NCBI GenBank assembly: GCA_020746875.1
Contig: JAGTJL010000026.1
Span: forward strand, 496,001 to 560,000
DNA: 64,000 nucleotides
Source of the DNA: Rhexocercosporidium sp. MPI-PUGE-AT-0058
Taxonomy: Eukaryota > Ascomycota > Leotiomycetes > Helotiales
Direction of reading: 5' to 3'
A program made the translations under genes and the position numbers. Below are positions 35,192 through 49,021 of this stretch, piece after piece; position 1 is the stretch's first letter; each line of letters opens with the position of its first letter. The notes under the pieces were generated by a model. It was not told the DNA's origin. It ran no database searches and saw only the letters and a program-made list of their open reading frames with translations.

Positions 35192-38100
35192 CTGCATTTC
35201 CAATTAACGGCCGTTTGGTAGCGTAGCGTAGAGTAAAGTAAAGTAAGTCAAGTAAAGTATCCACACGTAGGCAGACCAGGAGGAGACTGAAGCAATCAAT
35301 GGGATGTTTGATGTGAGGGGGGAGGATACAGTAACAGGGCATACGGGCGGGAGATGTGCTGGCTGTCCAACTGTCCATCCGCACTCCCAGTCAGGAATAC
35401 TTCACAAGACAAGTCAAAATCAGGTACTATACTTGTGCTGTAAGTCTCCCATGGGAATCCAATCCGATGCCCAACCGATCGATCCCTGGCAGAATCTGCT
35501 TTGCTCATGAGTCTTGCTTTCTACTTCTACTCATCAGAGGTTTCATCGATCCCAACCCTTTTCCTGATCGACAGCCGCCGGTACGGGCACTGTTTTGGTC
35601 TGGGCGAGTCTAGCGAGTCTGGCTCGATGAAATGGATGGATGATGGATGGATGCACCATGACGAACACTTCCAATCACTGCAAATCATCCTCCTTGGCTC
35701 TCCGTCCTCGCTTCTTGGGAGCAAAACAAACCACTCACTCTACTCTACTCCCGTACTCAACCAAACACATACGTACGAAAATCGCCATAAGTCGGAGCAG
35801 GAGATCCAGTCCGCGATGACCGGTGCGATGCTCGATGAGGTATCGAACTTGCTAACCTCCAGTCCCGGCACGGATGTACGGTACGGCAGGTAGGTACCGT
35901 TACTTCGTGGAACACAGCCCCCTTTGACCTTTGACCCCCAAAGAGGCGAGCGAGTAAATGCCATTCATTCATTCATGGCATGGAATCAGCGACGCAAGCT
36001 TTGCCTTCAGAATGCTTCATGCCTCTCTACCTACGTACCTCTCCTCACTCCATAGGCACGGAGCTGTACCGCACTTGCATTGCTGGCACTTGCTACTCAT
36101 ACTGACGAATTCATTCACACTCTAAACTTCAAGGCGTCGGCTGTCTACCGTCTGCTGTCCGCTGTCTGCCTTGGTGATGCCCAACTCACTATTGAATTGT
36201 GAGTCCTCACTTTCTATGCTGCACATTCATCAGGGCGTGCGAGCCGCACCGGTGCATACAGTCCAGTCAGACGAATACAGCCTCAAAGGTTCACCACCAG
36301 AATAGCACAAGCTGAGTACCAACAAGCTGAGTACTCGCTTTCTGGCAATGCTCACTTACACAAGCGGGCGGACGAAGGAAGAAATCAGCCCAAAGCCAAA
36401 GCCAAAGCTGGGACGAGGCCTCCCTTCCTTCTTGCTAGCTGACAGCTCCAGCTGCAGCCACGATGATTCCTCACCACAAACCACAGCGGACCGTTCAGGT
36501 GGCCCGAAATAGTTGCATGTGCATGTGCATACACACGCTTATCCACACACGAAGAACTCGATACTCGACAGAACTCAATACAGCCAATACGGATTTTCGC
36601 ATTTACCGCCATCTGCACGACCTGCTCCCCATCACTCCAATCAACACAACCTCTCCTTCTCTACCCCACCTTCCATGTTTTCCCACATTCCTCAAACCTG
36701 GAAACCCCAAGTGGGCGCACCCGTTTCCTGCGAACCTATCCAGCGACAGGAGTTCACTCACATGCCTCTTTCAGCTTTGGCATCGCGTTTCGTACAACGG
36801 TCATCGTTGTAAGTTGTGCGTTTCGTGCCATCGCTCCCCTTTTTGCCTTTTTGCTGTGGCTCATCACATTCGCACCTCAAACTGGCGAGTTCTAGGGTCC
36901 AACCTGACACCTCTAAACTCAACTAATGGAGGTATCAAGGTACCAGGATATCGACTTCAAGCGTGCACGAGGTCAAGAAAGCCAGCAGTCCTATGCTCGC
37001 ATACAATCGAGACCCATCTCACAAACTCTCTTCTCAATAATTGCCCGATACTCTAGAGAACACCCACCCACGGGCGAACCCTCCGGTCCAGACTTCCTTT
37101 TACCATCTCGCAACGAGGGCGACAAAACCAATCCCAGAGTTCGGTTTTCCACTCTCCTCCATAAAAACCTGGAGAGTATCAACGAATAGCAAAAGCCAAC
37201 TCCTCCGTATGGCTAGACGAGGCTGCAGCATACCTGTACTGTACATGGTGTGGCAGCGTTTTACTCGCTCCTCGGTACCTAGGTGTTGGGCCGCGACCTA
37301 TGAGGTTGGCGGTGCTTCCCGGCGAGAGAGTCTGCATCACGATGCCGCGAGTTTGGGCTGGAATTGGGAGTTGATGGCATTGGAATTGCCCTGCTTTGAG
37401 TGCAAGTTGAGTACAGCCTCGCCCGATGCACTCACAGCAAGTCGCAGTGCAGTCTCGATCGCCCTGCTCTCACATGTCACATCGCTCAATCAATTGTCCT
37501 ATTTCACAATGGTAACAAAAGAGGAAACCTTCGATTTCAGCATCACACGCACATATCCATCACCACCACTCACGAACATTTCGAATTTTCCACTCGCGTG
37601 CTTACCCACGCAGCCGCCCTGAACGCGAAAATTCAGTTTGGGCTGTCTTGTCTCAATTCCCCAAAAAGGCAACCAGATACGCCAAACGCCATCCCACACA
37701 CAAGAGAAATCCCCCGACATTTGCCTTATTTTGCCTTCTGTTACCGGTATGGCGTCGCGGAAGTCTGTACCACCCACCAGCCTTCGGAGCTCAGTAGAAT
37801 CTTACTCGTCGAGAGTAAGCACTGAGGTGGTGGTTCGCCATTCTCTATTTCATGGAGAGATGGTAGGTAGAGGTAGGGGTGCTATGATTCGATCCATGCA
37901 TACAGACAATCCACTCCATGTAATGTATGTATGCAAGAGATCACTCATCCCACCTCATCGGTTCGGAAGTCATCGGCGCGAGCGCCGGCAGGGGCGCGGG
38001 GTACAGTAGAAATCCCTACTCCCTCTCTCCTCCCACGCTCTCGGGTCTGGTAAGGTATTTTCCTTTTCCTCTCCCCTCCTCTTTTCCTTGCACACGGCGC

Positions 38101-41100
38101 AGGAACAAAACCTACCTATAAGACCTACCCTCCCACTCTCGCTTAGCTGCTTGTTGCGACGAAAAATTTTCTCATTGGAGCTTGGTTTCCTGTCCTTTAC
38201 TGCGCATTCCTCATTTCTCGCGCTTCTTACTGGATAAACCCCACGCCTGCTCTTAGTCGTGATCATGGTCGTGGAAATGGCTCGATCGGGCCTGTCTCGC
38301 CTGCTGGCCTGCTTCTTTACTTGCTTACGCTTGCTAGTCTTGGCTGGCTCGCTGGATCGGGCTGGATCGGGTCGGATGAGGGTTTACCTTTATGACTTAC
38401 TTTTAATTTATTTTGGCTGAGTGCTGAGTGCTATGCTGAGTGAGGCGAATTCCTAATCCTGACCCTGATCGTTCCGAAGTGGTTGGATTGATGGATAGCC
38501 GGGATGGAAAGACGGGTAAGATGCCTTGCCTCCCTGCCATGCATTGCCAACTGCGATGAATACGGTAGGTACAGCCTCTTCTCGCTGTCTTGATTAGGTA
38601 AGTAGGTAGGTAGTAAGTTCATTGCTGCCCAACGCTCTCGTTTGGATTATTGGGGTAAGGGAACACGAGTGAGAGTTTGCATTTAATTCCTACGGGATCG
38701 AGCAATATGGCATTTGCGGCTTCAACTTGAAGCCGATGCCGGCCGGTTGAGGAGGTGCTGCTGTGTTGTGCAGTGCTTTGCTATGCTATGCTGTGCTGTG
38801 GAATCATTTTGAACCGGGGAATCAGTTAAAGGTGATAGAATCAGATAGAATAGAGTATCGAACGTACCAATTCCCTCACCTGATAATTTTTAGAAGTAGT
38901 GTAATGTCATGTACTCCATCCCGTTGTTCTTTTCTTTCCTTCCTTCCTTCCTCTCACCATCTTACCTCATACACAATATCGCTCAGCTCCGACGTTACAC
39001 CCCACGATCACGATACACGGTCACTCTCACCCTTCCGGAGTACATGACATGACGTTCTCGTACGCTACTGTATCCCCTCTCACAAACTAAGATTTTACCG
39101 CACAGCATACATCGTACAGCGCATTCGTATTCCTGCGCTGTATTATACGTATGTAGTCCGTACGTACGTAGAGTAAGTGTAAGTACATCACTATTTAGCC
39201 AGAGTATTTGACAAAGTGGGACGGACGGTAGGTCTTCCTCCCTCCCCGCTGAAGATCGCGGGAGCGACGCGATGCCTTGGGGGCGGGATGATCCGCTGGC
39301 AGAGCATGCATGGCATAGCATGGCGTCGCGTGTCATGGCGCGATAGATGGCTCCACTTCCTCGAAGAAAACATCACATCACCTCACTCCCCCGCTCCTCT
39401 CGATATCTTCTGTTTCTTAAGCGAGTAAGGAGATGGAATGGGTTATTCTGGATGTTTACTTCGTCGTACTACGGACGTGCTACGAAGTATTATCATATCA
39501 TATCGTATCATATCTCTCCATCAGATTCAGTTTCCTGAGAGGTAGGTGAGATAACACGACCACGAGTACATGACATGACATGGCATGATAATCGCAACTG
39601 CCTAAGCCTAATCATCTCGGTCGAGTACGGACGGACTTATCTTTCTTCGTTCTTCGTTCTTCATTCTTCACTCCAACCACCTTCCCATTCCCTTCCAGTA
39701 GTTAGTAATCAATTGGAACCCACACCCTCTCTCCCTCCCTCTCGTAAAACTCCCCCAACAATTAAACCCACCCACCCAAGATCAGATTCGATTCGGCGTA
39801 ATTCTTCCCTCTCGTCCGTACGCCGGACGGAAGACGTGGAGAGTACTCGTACTGTATGTATGTAGGTGGCGGCATCGCCGGCCCTATGCTATGCTATGCT
39901 GACTGTATCCTCCTCCCCCCTCTTATCCTTCCCCTTCCCTCCAGTCCAAAAAAAAAAGATCTTCCAGAAGCGGCGGTCGACGCGCAAGCAAGCTATAAGC
40001 TGAAGGTGGTAGGTGAATTAGGTGTATATGCACGATGGCTTACTGATCGGAGGGTTTGGCTTTTCGGGGTGAGTAGGGGGAAGTGGGTGAGATGGCGTAG
40101 TGTAGTGTAAGATGGAATGGATGGGGTGGATCATTAGCGAAGGGGGAGGTCACGTTGTGATCGGCTTGTTTTTAGCGAGGGAGGGGGTGAGGGAGGGAAA
40201 GAGGTGTGTTGACTTTCAGTTCCGAGCTGGTTGGGTAATTTAGGGGGACTGGGGGGGAGGGGATGCAAGATGATGATGATGATATTCATCGGTGTAAAGT
40301 GGTGTGTGTTTGTATACCCGCAGGGGGGTGAGGAGTTTTATGATTTTGTAATCTTACTTTGATTAAAATATTTGTTGAAGAAATAATGGCGAGGAAGGGC
40401 TTGCTCGCTTGTTTTGAGAGTTGTGGGGTTGTTGTTTCATCATGGAAGGAATGTTGAATATAGAAAGTATGTCTGTGTAATTTAGGTAGTTTGTTCACTG
40501 TCAGCTTACCTTTATGGTTGGCCGCTGGGGGAGACCGAAACATAGCGAGAGCGGCTCTGATAGTAAATGCTTCAAGTTAATCATCTTCTAAACCATGAAT
40601 CTACATAATTTCAGTATACATGACTCAGAGTTGCTTGCACAGCGTAAGAGTAGTGAAGCTCACAACGACGATAGTTTTTCCTCCCTGCTTTAGTTTTTTA
40701 GCCGTGAATATCTATCGAGTATAGTTTTTGTGAATAATCCTTGGTTTCAGAAGGCAAGACTGTTTTTTTTTTTTGGAATTTATACTAAAGTCTCTAACCC
40801 GCTAGGCTGACCTGTGAAATTTCATAGAAAGCAGTCACAGGCACAGTCTGCGAATAGTAAATAGGAAAATCTCAACTGAGCACTGGGGTAGTGGAAGCGT
40901 TTTACTTGGAATCAGCTTGACTAGCACTCCAGTATTATATCCAGACTGGTTCTCTATACACTCGCTTGGCGAGCAAGACGTCACAGGAACAAATATGAAT
41001 GTTCTAGCCTAAGAATTGGTCGGAAGAACAAGTTAGATTACGAGTGTTAGTCATATCGCTGCTATTTCAATCAATTTACGGCAATTATATGAGTGTGTTT

Positions 41101-42147
41101 GTTTTTTGCTGACATTCAGTCATTCTTGCGAGATCTAGGACTCAGGTCCTGCGAGGCTTTTGGAAAAGTCGACAAGGAGCGGCTATTGTTTGGTTCAATA
41201 GGTATTATTTGATAGATTTGAAACTAGTTTGAGGAAGGCGTTGACGGTAATGGGAGCTTAGACAACGACGCTGCTGATATTATTTTGGTTGCTGATCATC
41301 ATCAACAGTTCAAACACAAAGTTGCTTTATCTCATGAAACACTATTACCAAAGCATTCAATAACACTTCATTCTTCACTGAATCATAGTGCACTTCCTTG
41401 AAACTGATTTCGTCTCGTGGCCTGTCTTGCGATTTGTTTGAATATCGTCTTTAGTTACAGGTATTTATACTTGCAGAGCTCGAATGCTCTAGCTTGCTTT
41501 CGATGAAGGACAAGGACAAGGCAAGGTGGATTAGTACTTGCAATTGACTAAGTTATTAGCAGATTTTGGGACTATAGAACGAGCTCTAGACCTTCGTTGT
41601 GAAGAATCGTCGTTGCTACACCATGAACTATATTATGGAACCATTTGGAGTGAAGATGAAACAACTGAGACTCGAATTTTTCTCGTTTTTTTTATCCATC
41701 TTAATCTTTAAAATATGATCCTTGACAGAAGCAAGTTTCAGAGGTGCCGCTGTGCAAACCACCAGGTCATGCCATCAAGTTATGAATTTGAGCAGAACTG
41801 CCGAGAGGGGGCAATAAAACATTCCTTGACGAAAGAAACATCTCTAATACAGGACATGTATCCCAAAGATTAATTATGAGATGTATTTTAAGGCTTTCCT
41901 GTTCTGTTTGGTTTGGTTCAATTAACATGGCTTCCTTCATCAATTTATGGGTAGTCTGGTTGCAGCACCTCCCAAGGCTCTGGAACTCCTCGATCCTATA
42001 CCTTCGAGGCGTAAAAAATAAATTGTGACGGAAGAGAAAATGCAGCCAAGAAATTGGTTCAAATATAACTGAATTGCAGAAGTCTTGATTCTCGACTAAT
42101 TCTATTTCCAATGCCCGACCCGAACTATGTCTGAACCATCTTATCCT

Positions 42148-43609
42148 CTAAGTCAACTGCGCAGTAGTGAATCTGAAGAAGTTTTCTGGGTCAACCTTCT
42201 TCTTCAGCGCCCTGAGCCTCTCAAAATTCTCCTTACCGAAGCAATCCTCGACACTCAAATCCTCCTCCAGAATAGCTACGTAATTTGCTTTCACCAGGCC
42301 CTCTTTATCTATTTGTGCAAATATTTTCTCTGGCCATTCCCTCGCCTCTTCGACCATACTTGGATCCAAAACCGGAGCAAGAGCATGTACGAATACATAC
42401 GGTTCTCGCAGCCTGTAGGATGAATCTGGGCGAGGTTTGATTGCCTCCCCACGGACGAAGAAGTTAGCAATGGCGAATCGAACGCCGTCTGGGATGCTCT
42501 CTGCGGCAGATGAGAAGATCTTCACTGCAGCGGGTGTCATCTTGCTAAGGAAGAATGAACGTGAGTGGTTGTGAGATGGAGGTGGAAGCATCGGACCCAT
42601 CGAATCGGACCATTTCTTCAGGGTAGCTGGCGAGAAATATAAGCATTTACCACTTGCACATCTTTTGAGAACGGAACTTACTTTCGGAAACCATGTCCAT
42701 CATCACATTACCCAAGCCCTTTATCCTCTCCAGCCACTTCCTTCCTTCTTCGAGATCCTCTGATATCCATGAGAACGCCATCGCGAGCGTCAGTGCTCCG
42801 CCCATCTTCGAGAAATGCACCCCAATACAGAGTTCCTTGGGAATGATCTCAGTCTCAAATATCTTCTGTATCGATTCGATGACTTTGCCAGCTTGATCGA
42901 ATTGAAAAAGGATCATGCCACCAAGCATCTTCGTCAACGGATAAATCTTAACCGTCAAATCAACAACCACGCCAAAAGCTCCTCCAGCACCTTTGATACC
43001 CCAAAGCAGCTCAGGATCAGCTTCTTTTACCTCCCCATCTGCAGTGACAACTCTCGCGCTGACGATTTGATCGACACCCAGTCCGTAAGTATTGATCAAA
43101 GGACAGAAACCACCACCAAATGCCCAGCCAGCCCAGCCCACAATACCAGCCAGCGAAGCAGGCGTCACCAATCCCTTCTCGTCAAGGAAATTGACCAAGT
43201 CACTCGTCTGTAAACCGCCTCCGATGACCACGGTCTTCTGATCCTCTGAAAGTGTGATACTGCACAGCTCTCTGATATCGAGAATAACGGCATCAGGGAC
43301 GATAGAACGACCGAACAGGTCATGGCCACCAGATCTAACAGCGAGAGCAAGCTTGTTAGCGACGCAGAATTTGATGACTGTGACTACCTCCGAGGTGTCT
43401 GTGGGGCGGATTAAAGCGAGGGGTTGGTTGCTAGCATATTTGAGATTCCAGATTGATTTCAGTGAGTCGAAATGTGGTGAGGCACGGGTGTAGACCTTGA
43501 GGCTCGTGTTGGACGAAATCAAAGGTTCAAGCTGGGAAGGGGAAGTTGGGCCGATATCAAGAGCGGGATTGAAGTCCAGTGTCCTGTAGAAATTGGGAAC
43601 TGATGACAT
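42148..43609 (-). CDS. FAD-linked (PCMH/BBE-type) oxidoreductase, single-His flavinylation
   Basis: Exon 1 is 43609-42682 and exon 2 is 42626-42148 (1,407 nt, 468 aa). The intron 42627-42681 is GTAAGT...GCCAG. The FAD domain shows LALIRPTDTSEV, RSGGHDLFG with the flavin-linking His96, VVIGGGLQ, and GWAGWAFGGGFCPL followed by GLGVDQIVSARVV. The BBE C-terminal box ends PENFFRFTTAQL. The position of the second covalent Cys of berberine-bridge enzymes is not Cys here, so attachment is probably through His only, as in 6-hydroxy-D-nicotine oxidase. No signal peptide, so probably intracellular. It may act on alcohols, sugars or alkaloid-like compounds; the substrate is unknown. An upstream Met at 43753 would add 48 poorly conserved residues. 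Confidence 0.9.
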
Positions 43610-44749
43610 CGTGAGATTGTGCTTGCGGCCGGTTTTGCAATTTGGAGAGAGAAGGACAGAGGATATTCGAGGCACTAAAGCATCAGACAGCAGACAAGAA
43701 GTTGACTTGACTTTATGTATTGAAGACTCTCCGTTGACATGGATTTCAATCATGATCGTGAAGTTGTTTACTGTGCCGTTTTGAGTGAGCCTGCCCAGGC
43801 CACATCTCGCGCTTTTCAGCCAATCAGACTCGAGGCTCGTTTAAGCGATTGGGCACAGAATTCTCCGATATGCTGGAAGATCTTCTGGAGACTCACGTCA
43901 GCAAGTCTCATATATTTCCAATCCATCGAGCCTCACTTTCTGAGACTGTAATCCGAGCTGTACCTCCTTTATAATATTGTGCAATGGCTTTATGACAGGG
44001 TACAACTCAAGAGACGTGGTTCCGAGAAAGCTGTGCCAGGAAGAGGAAGTAGGCAGAAAACTGTGGAGAAGGAAATTCTACGTATTTCAGATATTCCTCG
44101 ACGTCAGCGAGATTATTGTATGTGTAATGAATTGTCTGTTGCAAAGAGGGGCTAGAGTCGGGTGATTATCATGTGAGCTAAAGGTATTGCATCGATTGAT
44201 GCCTTTCTTTGATATTACTAGAAACGTAATTATTGAATAAAGGCCTTTGTCAATTGCACGTTTTCGTCAAGATTAATTAATACAGTGTTTTAAAAAGCAT
44301 ATGCTTGCGTAGAAGTCGAGATTACCACTTGATTAAAAACACCAGTCAAAAATTGCCAGAGGCTTAACTGCGTTTGGTACTTCGTTTGCTTCTTTGATGA
44401 ATTGACATTTCTTTACCAGACTCATACATTCCTAGAGCCGACCAAGGAATCCGATCAAAAGGCTTGGGGAAACTTTATTCAAAGAGGCTTTCAGTGTTTA
44501 TATAAATTCTCGAAAATCCCTCACTGAAGGTGGTTTTGCTTTAATGAGATACATCTAAATCGTATGCACGTCGCCCGATCTCAATTCAATACCCTCAGGT
44601 TACAATACCAAAGCACAAAAGCTCTTTGCATACGGAACTAGTATCCTAGCTGTTTATTATCCAAAAGTATAAGTCTTTTATCTGGATCATCTCGAAGCCA
44701 CTAATCCTATGGTTTACTTAGCGAACACCACACGACTCCACACGCAACC
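43610..44749. other. Divergent intergenic region
   Basis: It separates the start codons of the oxidoreductase (-) and phosphotransferase-like (+) genes. It is AT-richer from about 44180 onward. No further gene or clear promoter element is identified. Confidence 0.5.
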
Positions 44750-46512
44750 ATGAACCGGGACTACAGTCGCCCGAATCGGGACTACAACCACCCAGAGAAG
44801 TATTATAAAGGCTTGGTAGGTGTTAGGGGGTCTAGACTACCCTTTAGGCTATCTTTAGCCACAATTCCTATTTTCTTCTCAAGAAAACCTTGATATAGCC
44901 AATTACTAACTCCCCGCGACTTGAAGGTCTATAAGCCACATAGAGACTTGCCCCCTCCAAACGGCCTTCCTATGCCTACAAAGGAACAACTGTCGACCTT
45001 GGTTGGTGTTAAAGCATATGCCGATACGCCTGAAGAATTACAAACCGAGCTATGTCGGGCTTGTGGGTGGAAGGTCCTAGACGAATTTTCGTCATACGAC
45101 CCACGAGTCAAAATTTTCCACACGAGAGCCAATGTTGGCATGTGGGCGCTTGTATGTATCTAATGCACCTGTTTTTCTCCTTTCTTCAAAAAGTACATAT
45201 TTTCTGTCCCTTTTTCGGCCATCTCGTGAGCCCAGGGCTGATATATCCTCGTCTGTGTAGGGATCTGAGTGGATACTGATTGATCAGAAAAACAACCCTG
45301 ATACTCTTGGCAACGATTTTATGACCCAGGACTTTTTGCGGAATCAGTCGGATTGTAAAATCCCGCTGGTGAAAGAGATGAAATGCATCAGTAAGCCTAC
45401 GGATAAGATAAAATTCACCTTGATGTCTCGAGCAGAAGGAGTAACCTTACAATCGATCTGGGTACGTATTTTCTGCTTAAGGTAGTAGCATATTGCCAGC
45501 CTCGACTATTGTCTCTGCTTCTTCTAAGTTTTACGAATTCCCTTCTTCCATTGGTTCTCAGGCTTCGGTGTAGTCAGCCTTTGTACTATATCTTGATTTG
45601 AAACCTGCAATGGACCAATGGTTTCATGTAACAAAATATCTTGCATCTCAACTAATAAAAATATAGCATACTCTAACTACAGACCAGCGACTATCTTACA
45701 CCGACCAAGTCGCTGATGTTATCAGAGAGCTCCGGAACTACACTTCTCCTGTGGCCTGCAAAGTCGATGGCACTCCGTTGGACGATATCATACTTGGAGT
45801 TTGTTCAGAACGAGCACCTTGCTGCAAAAAGATTGGATTCACGGGAAAGGAGTGGATCGAAAACTTAGCAGAAGAGCTGCGCGATGGACTTGCTAGAACT
45901 TATAAAACAAACGATCACGCAATCATCGAAGAAAAATTCCAGGAGCTCAAAGACAATTTCCCAGAGCAAGGGCCCTACGTTCTTACCCATGGGGACCTTA
46001 ATACAACTAATATAATAGTAAAAGACGGCAAGATAGAAGCAATCATCGACTGGGAATTGGCCGGCTATTATCCCTGGTGGGTTGAACGTTACCGTTTCGG
46101 TGGTAACGATGCCACGGCAGAGTTATTCGCTCCACTCTGGTCAAGAATTGGTGGGGAGATGGATCAAGAAGCTTTCAATCAAGGGATAGGACCAATGGTA
46201 TCGATTTTCCATTACTTCCAGCGTTGCCATTTTGAACACCCAAATCATAATGGGGTTTGGCTTCGCCCAGCATTCTGTGATTGTCGGCAGTATGGGGGGT
46301 TGATCAAGATGGAGACTCTTGGACAGCCAACTGGGCACCGACTACTCAAGAGAGGCTACGACCCGAAGAAAAATACAAATTTGCCGATAGTGGACAATCC
46401 AGAAGATCCAGAAGATCCAGAAGAGAAAGCGTGGTTGAAACGCGAATTATTAAAGTTTTGTCTCCATTACCTCGAGGGAGAAGAACCAGAAACCGAAAAT
46501 CCTGTTCAATGA
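44750..46512 (+). CDS. Aminoglycoside phosphotransferase (APH)-family kinase-like protein
   Basis: Four exons: 44750-44815, 44927-45151, 45261-45461, 45667-46512 (1,338 nt, 445 aa). Introns are 111, 109 and 205 nt, all GT-AG and phase 0. Exon 1 encodes a short RDY-repeat N-terminus (MNRDYSRPNRDYNHPEKYYK). The N-lobe has IPLVKEM and FTLMSRAEGVTLQSIW. The catalytic loop is THGDLNTTN (H272, D274, N279) and the metal-binding segment IIDWELAGYYP (D292). In fungi such proteins are small-molecule or protein kinases of mostly unknown substrate and are not evidence for drug resistance. The C-terminus is acidic with an EDPEDPEDPEE repeat. The start rests on exon 1, whose splice signals include CTAAC 12-16 bases before the acceptor. 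Confidence 0.88.
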
Positions 46513-47544
46513 TTTGCATGAGTGTTTGGTACTTCCTTTCATCATCGAAGGCCACGCCAGCAGAAGACTCGGACATAGGCGGCGTTGTGTGGACCTCGTT
46601 AGTTTATCTTGGAGAATGCCGAAGGGTGAGGAGACTCAGCTCTTCTCTTCTCTTATCAATAGTCAGAAGAATAGAGAGAAAAAGAATGAAAGAATAATAT
46701 TAAATGAGATACTCCAGCCAAAAGCCTTTCAAGTTAAGATTCTGATCACCATAACTTCTTCATTTCTGTTCATCCTTAGCTAGGATGACATATTCCCTTT
46801 ATTTCTCAGCACCTGTCAAAAGCGCCACAGAGGTCCTCAATCGTTCTTTCCAGTCCAGTGTTTTGGTATCCCAATGTTTCTCCCGAGGCAGCTTGAACCC
46901 ATCACCCACCTCCATTCTCTACTTTCCTTTCGAGTTCGAAAACTCAAAGCTCCAAAAGCAGCCCTGTCCTTCCACAAAAGTCGAATCCTGTTTTTACTTT
47001 ATGAGAATACCACACAAGACTGAAGATGGCTTTTACTTACTCTTAACCGCTCCATCGAGATCCTAGTCTTCATTCAAAGAGTCTCGGAATGATTTCCGAT
47101 CCCTTGTCAGGTCATCCGTCCATTCTGTGGTGCTAACATCATCTTCCGTTCCCCTCTTGACCGACAAAAGTGGTAGGTAGAGACCTTGCGTACTATCACA
47201 CTGCGGATATCGAACAACGATGTATTTATTGCCACCACTCGCGACATGAATTGCGACCCCGACTCCTCTTTTCGGCGCACCAGTAGTGACAAGACAACAA
47301 ATGCCTCGGAAGGCACTCTTTGGCGCTCTAATGGCCTCTGGAACATCGTTGCCGAATGAATACTTCTCCCATTTAAGTACTGTACCATGTATCGTGCAAC
47401 ATACCTTGAGGCTCCACAGAGGCGAATATCAGTTCAATTGAAGGCTGCGCAGTTGCGTATATAACTGTTGTTGTATTATTACACGAGGTCTTGTCCGCGA
47501 CGGCCCTCCGCAAGCTCCGGGGTCACGGGACCTCGCTTCGCCAC
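46513..47544. other. Intergenic stretch, nothing secure
   Basis: A 93-codon minus-strand frame (47107-47388) has no recognisable family. From 47490 a GC-rich patch (CCGCAAGCTCCGGGGTCACG) marks the edge of the AT-rich block. Confidence 0.45.
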
Positions 47545-48220
47545 GGTCTTTAATTAAAAGCTTTTTATTAAAAATTAAGAATTCTAGCTTTAAATAACTT
47601 TTGGTTTTATTTATTATATTCTATAAGATATTTTTATTAATATTTACTTTTTATTATTACTTGTATTATTTCTTGTATTATGTAAGGAGCTATCACGTGA
47701 GGTGTGCTCACGTGGTATTCTCTATATATAGTAGAATAGCTAATCGAGGCTCAGCTTCGGTTATTGTACTTTTTGGTCCGTGCTGGTTTAGTAGTAAAGC
47801 TATTTACCTACGGCTCCTGATATATTATTACTTATATTATTAATCCGGCCTCTGCCGCTTCGCTAAAATCCTTATAATAAACAGCCTTACGCAAGCTCTG
47901 GGGTTTATTACGGATTTTGCCGAGATCTTAGGTAGTTGTTAAAATTATTTATAAAATTACTTATAAAACACTTACTAATTTATAAATAAATTTACTTAAT
48001 AACTTTTAACTTACTTTAATTTAAGAATTTACTTAGTTTACTTCTTAATTTATTTCTTAGTTTACTTTTTAGTTTATATTTATAATAACTAACGCTCTTA
48101 ATACTTTTAGTATTATATTTGCCTTATATGTACTGAGCCGCTAATTTTTATTTATATATATAACTTTATATTAAACCTTTTAATTTTTATATCTTAATAT
48201 ATTACGCATATTAATTACTT

Positions 48221-48437
48221 ACTTTTATTACTTTTATTACTTTTATTACTTTTATTACTTTTATTACTTTTATTACTTTTATTACTTTTATTACTTTTAT
48301 TACTTTTATTACTTTTATTACTTTTATTACTTTTATTACTTTTATTACTTTTATTACTTTTATTACTTTTATTACTTTTATTACTTTTATTACTTTTATT
48401 ACTTTTATTACTTTTATTACTTTTATTACTTTTATTA
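48221..48437 (+). repeat. 10-bp tandem repeat (ACTTTTATTA)n
   Basis: About 21-22 near-perfect copies of ACTTTTATTA, the most regular sequence in the AT-rich block. Confidence 0.95.
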
Positions 48438-49021
48438 TTTCTATACTTAGTTACTATTTCTTTTTTTAAATCTCTTATAATAGAATAAGTTTTAAAGGTT
48501 TTAAGCTTAACTTAAATTTAATTAATACGCTTTTTAATTTTATTTTATTATATCTTTTATTATAGTTTTTATTATTATTAAAAATCATTAATACGTTAAA
48601 CGATTTTAAAAGCTTTTTATAAGTTAAAAAGCTATTAATATTTTTATATTTACTTATATATATTTATAATTAAAAACGTATTAAGAGATTTTTTATATAA
48701 AGTTATTTAAGTAAATATTATTTATATATTAAAGATATTACTTATATTAAAAAAGTATAATAAAATCTTAAACTTAAAACGTAAACTTAATATAAAACTA
48801 AAAAAAAAAAATATTTATTAAATGTTTTAAATTAATAACTTAACGTTATTTAATATTAAAGCAATTTAAATAAGTAGTTTATTTAAAAAATTAGATTACT
48901 AATAATACTATTAGTAAATTCTTAATAGTAAGTATTAATTAATTATAAATGCCGCTATTAATAAAGTATAAAAGCTTAATACTTATTTTTATTATTTAAT
49001 TTTATATATATATTTATATAC

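Larger units (their letters stand above)
33946..42147. other. 8.2-kb gene-poor interval rich in microsatellites
   Basis: I find no supportable protein or RNA gene. Overlapping open frames on both strands (for example near 34248-34997, 36463-37056 and 37041-37825) are low-complexity or mutually shadowing and have no family resemblance. The interval is full of short tandem runs: GGT, GATAT, CAGT, GTGCA, CATC, GTACG, TATCA. Composition becomes ordinary again towards 40.5-42.1 kb. Confidence 0.55.

Noticed and set aside
36463..37825. A chain of plus-strand open frames of 87-197 codons
   Set aside because: Compositional bias fits non-coding sequence, no consistent splice junctions or domains were found.
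44750..46512. Antibiotic-resistance gene because of the APH fold
   Set aside because: APH-like proteins are a large ordinary fungal family; nothing here indicates drug modification.
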